A stretch of DNA of 64,000 bases. It comes from Actinomyces gaoshouyii. Lineage in GTDB: Bacteria > Actinomycetota > Actinomycetes > Actinomycetales > Actinomycetaceae. The stretch is taken from contig NZ_MVIV01000002.1 of the NCBI RefSeq assembly GCF_002072175.1, positions 248,001 to 312,000 on the forward strand, in the 5' to 3' direction. The notes under the pieces were generated by a model. It searched no databases and had not been told where the DNA came from. It saw only the letters and a list, made by a program, of their open reading frames with translations. Positions 16,476 through 26,664 of the stretch are shown one piece after another (within the stretch, counting starts at the first letter, position 1; each line of letters begins with the position of its first letter). The translations under genes were made by a program, and so were the position numbers.

Positions 16476-18994
16476 GCACCCGCGAGGTCGATCTCGCTGT
16501 CGGCGGCATGACCTGCGCGTCCTGCGTGGCGCGCGTGGAGAAGAAGCTGCGCAGGATCGACGGCGTCGAGGCCAGTGTCAACCTGGCCACCGAGTCCGCC
16601 CACCTCACCGTTCCCGACTCTGTGACGGATAACGAGCTCATCGCCGCCGTCGCCCGGGCCGGGTACTCGGCGGCCCTCACCGGCCCCTCCGCGGCGGCGA
16701 GCACGGCCGCCCCGGCACAGCCGGCACCGCCGTCCTCCTCCGAGGAGCCATCGACCCGGCCCACCGGCGGCGCCCCCGCCGCAGGCGCCGCTCCTGCGAC
16801 CACGGAGCCGGCGATCGCGAGAAGCGCCCGCGGCTCGCTGGGCGCCTCCCACTTCGTGCGCGCCGAGGACCTGCGGCGCCGCCTGGTCCTGAGCCTCCTG
16901 CTCTCGGTCCCGGTCATGGCGATCTCAATGAGCTCGGCCCTCCAGTTCTCCGGCTGGCAGTGGGCGCTGGCCGCCCTCGCACTGCCCGTCGTCACCTGGG
17001 GCGCCTGGCCCTTCCACCGCACGGCTCTGGCGGGCCTGCGCCATGGGGCCCTCACCATGGACACGCTCGTCTCGCTCGGCGTGACCGCCTCCACCCTGTG
17101 GAGCCTGTGGGCCCTCATCTGGGGCGGCGCAGGCGAGATCGGCATGAGGATGCCCATGGACCTGTCCGGAATGCTCGCCGGCGCCCATGCGGGTGGGCAC
17201 CACCCGCACATGTACTTCGAGTCGGCCGCCTGGGTGACCACTTTCCTCCTGGCAGGCCGCTACGCGGAGGCCCGCGCCAAGTACCGCTCCGGGGACGCCC
17301 TGCGCGCCCTTCTCGAGCTCGGCGCCAAGGAAGCTGGCCGCGTCCGACTCACCGCTCCCTCAGGTTCCACCGACGCCGTCGACGTGCTCAACGACGACGG
17401 CGCTCCCCGCCCCGGCACCAAGCGCTGCGAGGAACGGGTCGGAGTCGATGACCTGGTCGCCGGCGACCTCATCGCCGTGCGCCCCGGGGAGAAGATCGCC
17501 GTGGACGGCGTCGTCGTCGAGGGCGCCAGCGCCGTGGACGCCTCCCTGCTCACCGGCGAGTCCGTGCCGGTGGAGGTCGGCGTGGGCGACGAAGTGACCG
17601 GTGGGACGATCAATACCTCCGGCGCCCTGCTCGTGCGAGCCACGCGCGTGGGCGAGAGCACCACCCTGGCGCAGATCGGCGCGCTGGTGAGCGCGGCGCA
17701 GGCGGGCAAGGCGCCCGTCCAGCGCCTCGCCGACCGCATCTCCGGGCTGTTCGTGCCCGCCGTCCTGGGAATCGCCGCCCTGACGCTCATCGGCTGGCTC
17801 GTGGTCGGAGCCTCGGCGCAGGACGCCCTCACGGCGTCGGTCGCGGTGCTCGTCATCGCCTGCCCCTGCGCCCTGGGCCTGGCCACGCCCACCGCGATCC
17901 TCGTGGGCTCGGGCCGGGCCGCCCAGCTCGGCGTCGTCATCCGGGGCCCGGAGGTCCTGGAGCTCACGCGCTCGCTGGACACGATCGTCCTGGACAAGAC
18001 CGGCACTATCACGACGGGGCGCATGAGCCTCGACACCGCCGCCAGCGCCGGGATCGGGAGTGAGTCGGCGCTCCAGGGCCGATCCGCCCTCCCCACGATC
18101 GACCCCCTCATGCTGGCGGGCGCGCTCGAGGCCCTCAGCGAGCACCCGGTGGCGGCCGCCATCACGGCCGCTGCCCACAAGCGCGCGAAGATCGGGGGCT
18201 CCCGGCTCCCGGGGGTCGAGGGCTTCGTCAACCACGAGGGCCGGGGTGTCACGGGCCGGGTGACCGGCACCGCTTCGGAGCCGGGAAGCGCGCGCGAGGT
18301 CGCCGTGGGCCGGGCCTCCTGGATCGCCGAGCGCGGCATCGCCCTGCCCGGCCACCTGTCCAACGCGCTGGAGGCCGCCGAGTCGACCGGGGCCACCGGA
18401 GTTGTCGTCGCCGTGAATGGCCGGGCCGCCGCCGTGCTGGCGGTGCGCGACACGGTGCGGGCCTCCTCGGCCACCGCGATCGCCGAATTGCGCACCCTGG
18501 GAATCCGCCCGATCCTGCTGACCGGGGACAACGCCCGGGCGGCAGCGCATGTGGCGGGTCAGGTCGGGATTGATCCGGCGGATGTGCGCGCCGAGGTCCT
18601 GCCCGCCGACAAGCGCGACGTCGTCGCCGGGCTCCAGGCCTCGGGCGCCGTCGTCGGCATGGTGGGCGACGGGGTCAACGACGCCGCGGCCCTCGCCCAG
18701 GCGGGCACTCGGGGGCTCGGACTGGCCATGGGCTCGGGGACGGATGCGGCCATCGAGGCCGCCGATATCACCCTCGTACGGGCCGATCTCGACGCGGTGG
18801 TCGCCGCCGTGCGGGTGAGCCGGGCCACCCTGCGGATCATCAAGCAGAACCTATTCTGGGCCTTCGCCTACAACGTGGCGGCGATCCCGCTGGCCATGGC
18901 GGGGATGCTCAACCCGATGATCGCCGGTGGGGCGATGGCCTGCTCCAGCGTCATCGTCGTGGCCAACTCGCTGCGGCTGCGCAGAGCCGGATGA
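16472..18994 (+). CDS. copA: P1B-type copper-translocating ATPase
   Basis: 840 aa. N-terminal HMA domain (GMTCASC, residues ~12-18), a low-complexity linker, then the P1B core: TM helices, actuator TGES, intramembrane CPC (C464-P-C466), phosphorylation site DKTG (Asp near 508), SEHPVAAAI (the HP dipeptide) and [10 protein letters not shown]. These are the Cu+-exporter (P1B-1) signatures. A His-rich loop ([12 protein letters not shown]) lies between membrane helices, where it may bind metal. Starts with TTG overlapping the copZ stop. Confidence 0.92.
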   Translation: MSTREVDLAVGGMTCASCVARVEKKLRRIDGVEASVNLATESAHLTVPDSVTDNELIAAVARAGYSAALTGPSAAASTAAPAQPAPPSSSEEPSTRPTGGAPAAGAAPATTEPAIARSARGSLGASHFVRAEDLRRRLVLSLLLSVPVMAISMSSALQFSGWQWALAALALPVVTWGAWPFHRTALAGLRHGALTMDTLVSLGVTASTLWSLWALIWGGAGEIGMRMPMDLSGMLAGAHAGGHHPHMYFESAAWVTTFLLAGRYAEARAKYRSGDALRALLELGAKEAGRVRLTAPSGSTDAVDVLNDDGAPRPGTKRCEERVGVDDLVAGDLIAVRPGEKIAVDGVVVEGASAVDASLLTGESVPVEVGVGDEVTGGTINTSGALLVRATRVGESTTLAQIGALVSAAQAGKAPVQRLADRISGLFVPAVLGIAALTLIGWLVVGASAQDALTASVAVLVIACPCALGLATPTAILVGSGRAAQLGVVIRGPEVLELTRSLDTIVLDKTGTITTGRMSLDTAASAGIGSESALQGRSALPTIDPLMLAGALEALSEHPVAAAITAAAHKRAKIGGSRLPGVEGFVNHEGRGVTGRVTGTASEPGSAREVAVGRASWIAERGIALPGHLSNALEAAESTGATGVVVAVNGRAAAVLAVRDTVRASSATAIAELRTLGIRPILLTGDNARAAAHVAGQVGIDPADVRAEVLPADKRDVVAGLQASGAVVGMVGDGVNDAAALAQAGTRGLGLAMGSGTDAAIEAADITLVRADLDAVVAAVRVSRATLRIIKQNLFWAFAYNVAAIPLAMAGMLNPMIAGGAMACSSVIVVANSLRLRRAG

Positions 18995-19031
18995 GGTGCT
19001 GAGACGCAGCGGGTTGGCGCGCCGATCCCCG

Positions 19032-19043
19032 TAGAATCCCGCC
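19032..19043 (+). promoter_or_regulatory. leaderless-type -10 element
   Basis: TAGAAT, six bases, then the ATG at 19044; no Shine-Dalgarno. TAGAAT closely matches the actinobacterial -10 (TANNNT). Confidence 0.5.
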
Positions 19044-21947
19044 ATGACCGATGCCGACGCCGAGATCCCGACCTCGGGCAGCGCGCCCGCCGACGCTGCG
19101 CCCGCCCTGTCCGCGGCGCCTGTACCGCCAGCGTCCGATGTCCCGCCGGCGCCTCCGACGCCCGCGACATCCCCAGTCGGCATCCCCCGCATCGGCCTGA
19201 CGCCCGTGGTGGAGGCGGCCCCTGACCCGGAGCCCGGCCCCCGCTCGGCGGCGCTGCTCGTCGATGAGGCCCCCCGCCGCCGTCGCCGCGCCGAGGACCT
19301 GCTGAGCCTCGCCCTGGTGAGCGCGGGCATCCTGTCGGTCCTCGTCCTGGCCACCTACGCGCATGAGACGACCACCGGTGTCACGGCGGATGTCCGCGTG
19401 GTGCTGTCCTCCGTGCTGCGCCAGGTGCTCATCCTCCCCCTGCAGACCCTTGAGGGACTGGCGACTTTCCTCATCCCGGTCCTCATCCTCCTCGACCAGC
19501 TCCTGCGGGGGCGCTGGCGGGGGGCCGCCGAGAGCGCCGCCGGGGCCGTCGCCGGCTGGATCCTCACCATCACGGCCCTGTGGGCGCTGGAGGCCTGGGC
19601 GCCGCCGGCCCTCTCCGCCGGCCTGACCGTCACCGCCTCGGGCCTTCCGCGCCTGGGCGTATCCGTTGTCTTCGCCGCCCTGGTGGGCCTGCTCACGGCC
19701 GCGGGCGAGCGGCGCTCGTCGGCCACTGTTCGCTACGGCTGGGTGGCGATCTGGACGATCGTCGGGCTCGCCGTGCTGCGCTCGGCCATCACTCTTCCCG
19801 GGGCACTGCTCTCCCTCCTCCTGGGCCGCCTGGCGGGCCTGGCACTGCGCTGCCTGTTCGGGGTGGAGGACCGCTCCGTCCACGGCATCGCCCTCGTGCG
19901 GGCGCTGCGCCGGGCGGGGGTCGACGCCGTCCGCGTGGTCCGCGTGGACAGCGCTCCCGGGGCGACGGCCTGGTGGGTGACCACGGACGCCCCACTGGGC
20001 TACACCGAGGAGGTGAGGGAGAGCCCGCTGGCGCCCGCGAGCGCCTCGCCCGCGTCGGAGACCAGTGGCGACACCGCCGGCTCCCCCGCCGTGGCATGGG
20101 CGATGACGGCGGCCACGCCTCCGGATACGGCGCCGTCCGCCGGGTCGCCCGCCGAGGGGCCGGGCACGGATCCGGACACGGCCGCTCTGCCCCCCGCGCG
20201 TGAGGGCCGCGCCGCGGCGCCGTCGTCGACGATCGCGCCGGCGCCGGCGATCGACTCCCCGGCGCTCATCGCCGAGGCCCGCTCGTTGTCCCCGGGGAAG
20301 CCCAGCGCCCACCGCATGTACGCGGTCTGGGACCGCATGGGCGCGCGCCACGATCTGACGATCATCGACGCCGACCGGCAGGTCGCCGGCTACCTGGCCA
20401 CACTGTGGGACAGGATCCGGGTCCGGGGACTGTCCCCCGAGCGGGGCATGTCCATCCGCTCCGAGGCCGAGCACGCCGCCCTCATGACGCTGGAGGCGCG
20501 CCGCGCCGGGGTGCGCACGCCCGCCCTGCGCGGGATGGCGGACACCCCTGAGTCCGTGCTGCTCGTGACGGACCACATCGCGGGCTCGCGCGCCCTGTCC
20601 GAGCTCGGCCCCGATATTCCCGACGCGGTCCTGACCGGTCTGTGGGATCAGCTCCGCCGCGCTCACGCGGCCGGCCTGGCGCACCGCAGCCTGAGCGGGG
20701 ACAGCGTCGTCGTGGATGATGCGCGCCGCGTGTGGCTGCTCGGCTGGGACTCCGGGGAGACGATCTCCTCGGAGCTGTCCCGACGCGTCGACCTCGCCCA
20801 GGCCCTCGCCCTCCTGGCGGGCTCCGTGGGCGTCGAGCGCGCCATCGCGTCAGCCTCCCGGGTCCTGACCACCCCCCAGCTGGCCTCCATCGCTCCCATG
20901 CTCCAGCGCGTCGTCCTGCCCGCCGACACCCGCCGAGCCATGGGCCGCCGTGGACGGGTCCTCCAGGAGCTGAGGGACGCCCTCGTGGCGCTCACGCCCA
21001 CCGCCCACGCCGAACCGGCCCGCATCAACCGCTTCCAGGCGCGCACCGTGGTCATGGCCATCATCTTCCTCGTGGCGGTGTGGTCCCTCCTGGCCCGCAT
21101 GAACTTCGAAGAGGTCTCCAACGCCGTGGCCCAGGCCAATGCCTGGTGGATCCTGGGGGCGCTCGTCTTCTCACTGGCCACCTACCTGGGGGCAGGCATC
21201 ATCCTGGTGGCCTTCACCCCGGAGCGCCTGAGCCTGTGGCGCTCCACCGAGGTCCACCTGGCCTCCTCCGTCGTCGCGCTGGTGGCGCCCGCCGGCGTGG
21301 GAGGGGCGGCGATCAACCTGCGCTTCCTGACCCGCAAGGGCGTGCCGACGGCGGTCGGCGTGGCCACGGTGGCGCTCGTCCAGGTCGTGCAGTTCCTCGT
21401 CACCCTGGTGCTGCTCGTCATCCTGGCCGCCACGACGGGGCAGTCGACAGGGCTGACCCTGCCCTCGGGCTGGGTACTGCTGGGAGCCGTGCTGCTGGCC
21501 GCGCTCGTCGCCATAGTCCTGGCCGTGCCGCGGGCGCGCATCTGGATCTGGGAGAAGATCGAACCCACGTACCGGCAGGTCCGGCCCCGGCTCGTGTGGA
21601 TCCTGTCCAACCCCGCGCGGCTGCTCGCCGGCGTGGGAGGGGCGGTGCTCCTGAGCCTGTCCTACATCCTGGCCTTCGGGGCGAGCCTGTGGGCCTTCGG
21701 CTTCACCCTGCCCTTCTCCATGCTGGCGATCGCCTATTTCGCCTCCAACACGGTGGGGTCCGTGGTGCCCTCCCCCGGCGGGATCGGACCGGTGGAGTTC
21801 GCCCTGACGGCGGGCCTCATCGCTGCGGGGATCCCCAGCGGCACCGCGTTGTCAGCCGCCATCGTCTACCGCCTGGTAACCTTCTGGATCCCGATCCCCA
21901 TCGGCTGGCTCAGCCTCCAGCGCCTCCAGAAGCTCGGGGAGCTGTGA
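19044..21947 (+). CDS. pseudokinase-lysylphosphatidylglycerol-synthase-TM (flippase-like) fusion membrane protein
   Basis: 967 aa. The N-terminus is Pro/Ala-rich and is followed by about six hydrophobic segments (residues ~95-270), an Ala/Pro linker and a degenerate kinase-like domain at ~420-620. The HRD-like position reads LAHRSLSGDSVVVDD and the DFG-like position LLGWDSG, so catalysis is doubtful. The last ~290 residues are a multi-pass flippase-like (UPF0104/LPG synthetase TM) domain with VALVAPAGVGGAAINLRF and NTVGSVVPSPGGIGPVEFALTAGL. The MprF-type aminoacyltransferase domain is absent. Related proteins are thought to move lipids or polyprenyl-linked substrates; the role here is inferred. 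The design parallels the MurJ-pseudokinase fusion at 52135. Confidence 0.78.
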   Translation: MTDADAEIPTSGSAPADAAPALSAAPVPPASDVPPAPPTPATSPVGIPRIGLTPVVEAAPDPEPGPRSAALLVDEAPRRRRRAEDLLSLALVSAGILSVLVLATYAHETTTGVTADVRVVLSSVLRQVLILPLQTLEGLATFLIPVLILLDQLLRGRWRGAAESAAGAVAGWILTITALWALEAWAPPALSAGLTVTASGLPRLGVSVVFAALVGLLTAAGERRSSATVRYGWVAIWTIVGLAVLRSAITLPGALLSLLLGRLAGLALRCLFGVEDRSVHGIALVRALRRAGVDAVRVVRVDSAPGATAWWVTTDAPLGYTEEVRESPLAPASASPASETSGDTAGSPAVAWAMTAATPPDTAPSAGSPAEGPGTDPDTAALPPAREGRAAAPSSTIAPAPAIDSPALIAEARSLSPGKPSAHRMYAVWDRMGARHDLTIIDADRQVAGYLATLWDRIRVRGLSPERGMSIRSEAEHAALMTLEARRAGVRTPALRGMADTPESVLLVTDHIAGSRALSELGPDIPDAVLTGLWDQLRRAHAAGLAHRSLSGDSVVVDDARRVWLLGWDSGETISSELSRRVDLAQALALLAGSVGVERAIASASRVLTTPQLASIAPMLQRVVLPADTRRAMGRRGRVLQELRDALVALTPTAHAEPARINRFQARTVVMAIIFLVAVWSLLARMNFEEVSNAVAQANAWWILGALVFSLATYLGAGIILVAFTPERLSLWRSTEVHLASSVVALVAPAGVGGAAINLRFLTRKGVPTAVGVATVALVQVVQFLVTLVLLVILAATTGQSTGLTLPSGWVLLGAVLLAALVAIVLAVPRARIWIWEKIEPTYRQVRPRLVWILSNPARLLAGVGGAVLLSLSYILAFGASLWAFGFTLPFSMLAIAYFASNTVGSVVPSPGGIGPVEFALTAGLIAAGIPSGTALSAAIVYRLVTFWIPIPIGWLSLQRLQKLGEL

Positions 21948-22110
21948 GCCATCGACGCGGTCCCGTCCTGACGAGGACAGGACTGAGCCCCTCCCACCAG
22001 GGGTGAGGCGGAGCGAGACCCGCTCGGCGGGTCCTCGGCCGGCGCCCCGCTCCTCGTGCAGCATTTTCGTGGCCAGTGGTGTCCTTGTTGGACCTTGACT
22101 GAGAAGAAAA

Positions 22111-22240
22111 TGGCGAAGTTTGAGGATTCCTTTTTCTAACATGACGTCATGACTCGCGTTTGCCCAGTCCATAGGCCTGCTCTTAAGGCAAACGCCGCGC
22201 CCGGCCCCCTCGAGGCCCGAGCAATCCTCAAACCGCGCCA
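22111..22240 (+). repeat. 130-bp inverted-repeat element, copy 2
   Basis: Left end TGGCGAAGTTTGAGGATTCC, right end CGAGCAATCCTCAAAC then CGCGCCA. The interior has a perfect CATGACGTCATG palindrome and a hairpin with nine-base arms (GCGTTTGCC / GGCAAACGC). It differs from copy 3 at about three positions: one interior substitution, one extra C in a C-run and none at the ends. It lies 9 bases beyond the stop of the DUF559 gene. Confidence 0.92.
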
Positions 22241-22248
22241 CTTCACAC

Positions 22249-23247
22249 TCACCACATGAGCCTCGGAGCCCCAATGGAAGGATCACGATCGACCCTCAGG
22301 GGCGCCGACGCCCTATCCAGCCCTCTCAGCGCGGCCTCGACGATGATGACGCCACAGCCTCGCATGACATCCTCGTAGGTCAACCGGACAACCGGCAGCC
22401 CCATCGAGATCATCCGCTGGTCGCGCTCCCGATCCCTGGAGAGCGCCTCCCTGGAGGAGTGGTAGGCGAAGCCATCCGTCTCAACGAACAGGCGCTGATC
22501 CACGAGTTGATCGACCTCACCAACGCCATGCACGATCACCCCGACATCCACCTGATGGCCCGCGTCCTCGAGCTCGATGCGGAGCCGGCTCTCGATCAGG
22601 GACCGAGCACGCGGGTTGGCCCGCCCCGCCCTCCGACGCGCGACAGCCGCCTGATACCCATCACCCCCGAGGAGCTCATGAACGTCGTCCAGCAGGACAA
22701 CGCCCTCGCGGAGCGCGGCGTCCAGTGCAGCGACGGCGTCGATCTCCGGGGAGCACCGGAGCATCCTCGCCAGGACGAGCTCAGGCGGGGCAACGGGCAT
22801 CTCAAGCGGATCGACCCGGCCGAGATGGGCCTCCCGGTGGACGATCACACCACCGGGCGCCCGGATCACACCGGTACGCGCCGGCACCGCGACATGCAGT
22901 GAGCGCGGGCGGCGCACCAGAGGGAGTCCGTAGTGCTCAAGAGCGGATTCGGCCGTCAGCACGCCGCCAAGCGACCGGCTGACGACAATCGCCTGGGGCG
23001 CATCCGGCAGGTGGATGGCGCCGCCCGTCCTCAGCACGTCGCCCACGGTCAGCAGGTCGGCCAGCGCTCGCTGGCCGGTGCGGCCCAGGCGCAGGTCCCG
23101 ACGGCGCAGGGCCCCATGGCCCGATCGAAGCTCCCGGAGGATCCTGCTCGCCTCCACCTCGCGTTGTCCCATGCGCCGGATTGTGAAGATCTCCAGGCCC
23201 GTCGAGGAGATGCCTCCACAGCGCGGGAGGGCCTGTGGGGGCAGCAT
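22249..23247 (-). CDS. DUF559 / AbiEi-like domain protein (putative endonuclease fold)
   Basis: About 332 aa. The N-terminal third resembles the AbiEi-type antitoxin DNA-binding region found in many actinobacterial proteins (ALADLLTVGDVLRTGGA ... LTAESALEHYGLPLV). The C-terminal part is DUF559, related to very-short-patch-repair endonucleases (LVDQRLFVETDGFAYH, RDRERDQRMISMGLPVVRLTYEDV). An Asp/Glu-containing VETDGFAYH strand is retained. Function unproven; such genes occur as singletons in variable regions. The start is uncertain (ATG 23247 with weak AGGTG, or ATG 23172); longer starts would run into copy 3 of the repeat element. It is bracketed by directly repeated elements. Confidence 0.7.
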   Translation of the reverse strand: MLPPQALPRCGGISSTGLEIFTIRRMGQREVEASRILRELRSGHGALRRRDLRLGRTGQRALADLLTVGDVLRTGGAIHLPDAPQAIVVSRSLGGVLTAESALEHYGLPLVRRPRSLHVAVPARTGVIRAPGGVIVHREAHLGRVDPLEMPVAPPELVLARMLRCSPEIDAVAALDAALREGVVLLDDVHELLGGDGYQAAVARRRAGRANPRARSLIESRLRIELEDAGHQVDVGVIVHGVGEVDQLVDQRLFVETDGFAYHSSREALSRDRERDQRMISMGLPVVRLTYEDVMRGCGVIIVEAALRGLDRASAPLRVDRDPSIGAPRLMW

Positions 23248-23302
23248 CACCTGTGGTTCACGGCGCTCAGGCAGCCTGCGGGGACTCGCACGCCCGCGGA
23301 TT

Positions 23303-23433
23303 TGGCGAAGTTTGAGGATTCCTTTTTCTAACATGACGTCATGACTCGCGTTTGCCCAGTCCAGAGGCCTGCTCTTAAGGCAAACGCCGCGCCCGGCCCC
23401 CCTCGAGGCCCGAGCAATCCTCAAACCGCGCCA
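23303..23433 (+). repeat. 131-bp inverted-repeat element, copy 3
   Basis: Same orientation as copy 2 and almost identical to it, including the CATGACGTCATG palindrome and the internal nine-base-arm hairpin. It lies 55 bases upstream of the DUF559 start and 47 bases after the cycA stop. The frame running through it encodes a peptide like the one through copy 2, which reflects the repeat and not a protein. Confidence 0.92.
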
Positions 23434-23480
23434 CAGTAGATAGGGGCGATACCGAGTGAAGGGCAGTGAAGGGCCGAGCC

Positions 23481-24908
23481 TCAGCCCCGCTCGACCAGGC
23501 TCTTGGTGCGGCTGGAATGGGTCCACCAGGCGGTCGCCATCACAACCAGCCACAGCGGTGAGGCGAGCACCGCCAGCCTGGTGTCATGGGCCTGCGTGAG
23601 CGTCCAGATCACGAAGACGAAGAAGACGATGCTCGCCCACGCCGCCGCCCGGTCGCCAGGCATCTTGAAGGCACTGGCCTCGTGGAGCTCGGGATGCACG
23701 GAGCGGAAGCGCAGGTAGGAGACGATGATGATGATCCACACGAGGATGAACAGCACGCTCGCCACCGTCGTGACCACTGTGAACGCCTCGATGATCGACG
23801 CGGTCGTGTACAGCAGCGGGATCGCCATCAGCAGTGCCGCGCAGGTGACTACCAGCGCGGGCCCCGGAACGGAGCGGGAGGTCAGGCGCTTGAAGATGGC
23901 CGGACCGTGCTCCGACCAGGACAGTCCATAGAGCATCCGGGAAGTGGAGTACATGCCGGAGTTCGCGCTCGATGCCGCGGCGGTCAGGACGACGAAGTTC
24001 ACCAGCGACGCCGCGAGACCGAAGCCGGCCAGGGAGAACATGGCCACGAAGGGGCTGGACTCGGTGACCTCCCTCCAGGGGGTGACCATCATGATCGCGG
24101 TGAGCGCGCCCAGGTAGAACAGGAGGATGCGCACCGGGATGGCGTTGATCGCCTTGGGAAGGGTGACCTCCGGGTCCTTGGCCTCCGCGGCGGCGGTCCC
24201 GATGAGCTCGGTGCCCACGAAGGCGAAGACGGCGATCTGGAAGGCGCCGGTGAAGCCGGAGAAGCCATGGGGGAAGAGGGCGCCGATGGGGTCGGAGGGA
24301 TCGCCCAGGTTCCCCAGGGAGGCGACAGCGCCATTGGGCGCTGTGAATCCGATGGCGACCATGACGATGCCAACGACGACGAGCGCGATGATCGCCACGA
24401 TCTTGATGATGGAGAACCAGAACTCGATCTCGCCGAAGGCCCTGACCGTGGTCAGGTTGAGAGCCAGCAGCAGGGCCACGGTCAGGATGGCGGGCAGCCA
24501 CAGGGGCACGGTGGGCCACCAGTACTGCGCGTACTGGGTGATGGCGATGACCTCCGCAATGGCCGTCACGAGCCAGCAGAAGTAGTAGGTCCACCCGGTG
24601 AAGAAACCCGCCCAGGGGCCGATGAGGTCGTGGGCGACGTCGGCGAAGGACTTGTAGTCCAGGTTGGACAGCAGGACCTCGCCGAGTGCCCGCATGACCA
24701 GGAAGAGGAAGCCGCCGATGATCGCGTACACGAGCAGCACACCGGGACCGGCCAGGGAGATCGTCTTGCCCGACCCCATGAACAGGCCGGTTCCGATCGC
24801 CCCGCCGATGGCGATGAGCTGGATGTGTCGATTGGAGAGACGGCGCTGGAGGTGCTCGCCGCGCTCGATGATCTCGTCGAGATCGTGCTCGCCCGTGTTG
24901 GCAGTCAT
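23481..24908 (-). CDS. cycA: D-serine/D-alanine/glycine:H+ symporter, APC superfamily
   Basis: 475 aa, about 12 TM helices. Very close to E. coli CycA as I recall it: NRHIQLIAIGGAIGTGLFMG, GKTISLAGPGVLLVY, GPWAGFFTGWTYYFCWLV, VFAFVGTELIGTAAAEAKDP, ASSANSGMYSTSRMLYGL. It takes up D-alanine, D-serine and glycine at the cytoplasmic membrane. ATG at 24908. Immediately downstream is copy 3 of the repeat element, and the next gene on the other side (DUF2079) is divergent. Confidence 0.9.
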   Translation of the reverse strand: MTANTGEHDLDEIIERGEHLQRRLSNRHIQLIAIGGAIGTGLFMGSGKTISLAGPGVLLVYAIIGGFLFLVMRALGEVLLSNLDYKSFADVAHDLIGPWAGFFTGWTYYFCWLVTAIAEVIAITQYAQYWWPTVPLWLPAILTVALLLALNLTTVRAFGEIEFWFSIIKIVAIIALVVVGIVMVAIGFTAPNGAVASLGNLGDPSDPIGALFPHGFSGFTGAFQIAVFAFVGTELIGTAAAEAKDPEVTLPKAINAIPVRILLFYLGALTAIMMVTPWREVTESSPFVAMFSLAGFGLAASLVNFVVLTAAASSANSGMYSTSRMLYGLSWSEHGPAIFKRLTSRSVPGPALVVTCAALLMAIPLLYTTASIIEAFTVVTTVASVLFILVWIIIIVSYLRFRSVHPELHEASAFKMPGDRAAAWASIVFFVFVIWTLTQAHDTRLAVLASPLWLVVMATAWWTHSSRTKSLVERG

Positions 24909-24983
24909 CTATGTCTCCTCAGGGGTGGGTGTGACTGGGGCAGCCTACGCCGAGGGGTGTTTCGAGCATTAGGCTCGTCCGCG

Positions 24984-26663
24984 ATGAGTCCAGTGCCCAG
25001 ATCCGACAACACCGTTCCTTCCCAGGATGGAGACGCCGCGTTTCCGATCCCGCCTCTGCCGGCCGCCACGTCCGCGCCCCCGCTGCCGCAGGGCCGGCAC
25101 CTGCCGCCCGATGCAAGGGCGCCGGGGGAGGGCACCGGGACTGCCCGAGCGATCGCCCCGGAAGCGGAGAAGGCACCGCCCTTCCGCCCAGCGCCACCGC
25201 ATTCCCTCCGAGATCTGCGCGATCTCCTGCCCGCCGCGCTCACCGTCCTCATCGGCGCCTGGGTGCTCATCTCCTACTCCGTGGGCCAGTGGAGGGCGAT
25301 GACCGTCCCGAGCTGGGACCTGGGCATCTTCTCCGAGGCGGCCAAGGCCTACTCGCATCTGCAGGCGCCGATCGTCCCGATCAAGGGCCCGGACTACAAC
25401 CTCCTCGGCGACCACTTCCATCCCATCCTCGTGCTGCTGGGCCCCCTGTGGGCGCTGTTCCCCTCGGGCCTGACCCTCCTCATCGTCCAGGACCTCCTCC
25501 TGGCGATCTCCGCCTGGCCCATCGTTCGCCTGACCCAGCGCCTGACCCACCCGATCGTCGCGCTCGCGCTGGGCCTTGCCTACGTGCTGAGCTGGGGCTT
25601 CCAGGGCGCTGTGGCCGCGCAGTTCCATGAGATCGCCTTCGCGGTTCCCATGTTGGCCTTCGCCTCGGCGGCCTTCGTCGAGCGCAGGTGGCTGGCCGTG
25701 GCCTGCTGGTCCGCGCCACTGGTCCTGGTCAAGGAGGACCTCGGCCTGACGGTGCTCATGATCGGCCTGGCCGTGGCCGTGCGAGGGCTGGGCGAGCTGA
25801 AGCGGGGCCACCTGGCGCGCCCGGTCGGCCGCCTCACCACCTGGCAGTTCGGGCTCGCGCTCGCGGCCTTCGGCGTCATCATGTTCTTCCTGACCACCAT
25901 GGTGCTCCTGCCGATGCTCAACCCGGACGGCTCATGGGCCTACTCCATCGGATCGGGCGGCGGCGCGCACCAGGGCCTGCTCACCCGCCTGTTCTCCCCG
26001 GAGGTCAAGATCCAGACCCTGGTCGTACTCATGCTCACCGCCGGGCTCATCGGCCTGGGATCACCATGGATCACCGTGGTGGCCCCGACACTGGCCTGGC
26101 GGTTCCTGGGCTCGGTGGCCTTCTACTGGGAGTGGAAGAACTGGCATTACAACGCCGTGCTCATCCCGGTGGCGATCGGGGCGCTCCTCGACGTCGTCGC
26201 CGCTCTCAAGCGGCGGCGCTCGCGAAGGCCGGAGGGTGCGGGCTGGCTGGAGGCGCCGCTGTGGGCCCGCTGGCTGACGCTCCTCGGCCTGGCCGCTCCG
26301 ATGCTCCTGGGCGTTCTCACCGCTTCCTATCTGCCTCTATGGCAGTTGACCAACCGGGACTTCGGCAAGGCGCCGGAGCGCATGGCCTCCGTGGAGGCGG
26401 TCTACGGCCTCATCCCCGAGGGCTCGACCGTGGAGACGGACCTGTCCCTCATGGCCTACCTGGTCCCGCGGGCGGATGTCGCCTGGGTGGGCACGGGCAG
26501 CGAGGCGCCGCAGTACGTGGTCATCGACGCCCGGTCATCGGCGTGGGGCGGCAATGCCCCTCGCGACGCCGCGGCCTGGATCGAGGGCCGCACGGGTCGC
26601 GACTACATCCTCATCTTCAACAAGGACGATCTCCAGGTCGCCCAGCTCGTCGGCACCCGTTGA
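24984..26663 (+). CDS. DUF2079 multi-pass membrane protein
   Basis: 559 aa. A ~80-residue Pro-rich N-terminus is followed by about ten hydrophobic segments. DUF2079 hallmarks are visible: SWDLGIFSEAAKAYSHL, LLGDHFHPILVLLGPLWALFP, QFHEIAFAVPMLAFA and LVKEDLGLTVLMIG. The fold resembles GT-C-type mannosyltransferases, with acidic residues after TM1 (WDLGIF) and VKED as possible catalytic positions, but no activity is known. TAGGCT lies eight bases before the ATG at 24984. The frame is open much further upstream over cycA, but that part is antisense shadow. The next gene starts one base after this stop. Confidence 0.82.
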   Translation: MSPVPRSDNTVPSQDGDAAFPIPPLPAATSAPPLPQGRHLPPDARAPGEGTGTARAIAPEAEKAPPFRPAPPHSLRDLRDLLPAALTVLIGAWVLISYSVGQWRAMTVPSWDLGIFSEAAKAYSHLQAPIVPIKGPDYNLLGDHFHPILVLLGPLWALFPSGLTLLIVQDLLLAISAWPIVRLTQRLTHPIVALALGLAYVLSWGFQGAVAAQFHEIAFAVPMLAFASAAFVERRWLAVACWSAPLVLVKEDLGLTVLMIGLAVAVRGLGELKRGHLARPVGRLTTWQFGLALAAFGVIMFFLTTMVLLPMLNPDGSWAYSIGSGGGAHQGLLTRLFSPEVKIQTLVVLMLTAGLIGLGSPWITVVAPTLAWRFLGSVAFYWEWKNWHYNAVLIPVAIGALLDVVAALKRRRSRRPEGAGWLEAPLWARWLTLLGLAAPMLLGVLTASYLPLWQLTNRDFGKAPERMASVEAVYGLIPEGSTVETDLSLMAYLVPRADVAWVGTGSEAPQYVVIDARSSAWGGNAPRDAAAWIEGRTGRDYILIFNKDDLQVAQLVGTR

Positions 26664-26664
26664 C

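Noticed and set aside
22135-22250. Peptide RGVCLKSRP(L/M)DWANASHDVMLEKGIL found in two places (also near 23320-23420)
   Set aside because: It looked like a conserved protein motif, but it is the translation of repeat-element copies 2 and 3 and reflects DNA identity only.
22111-23433. Integron-type attC sites around the DUF559 gene
   Set aside because: The conserved-end/variable-centre layout is reminiscent of attC, but the ends do not match the RYYYAAC/GTTRRRY core boxes and no integrase is in the window.
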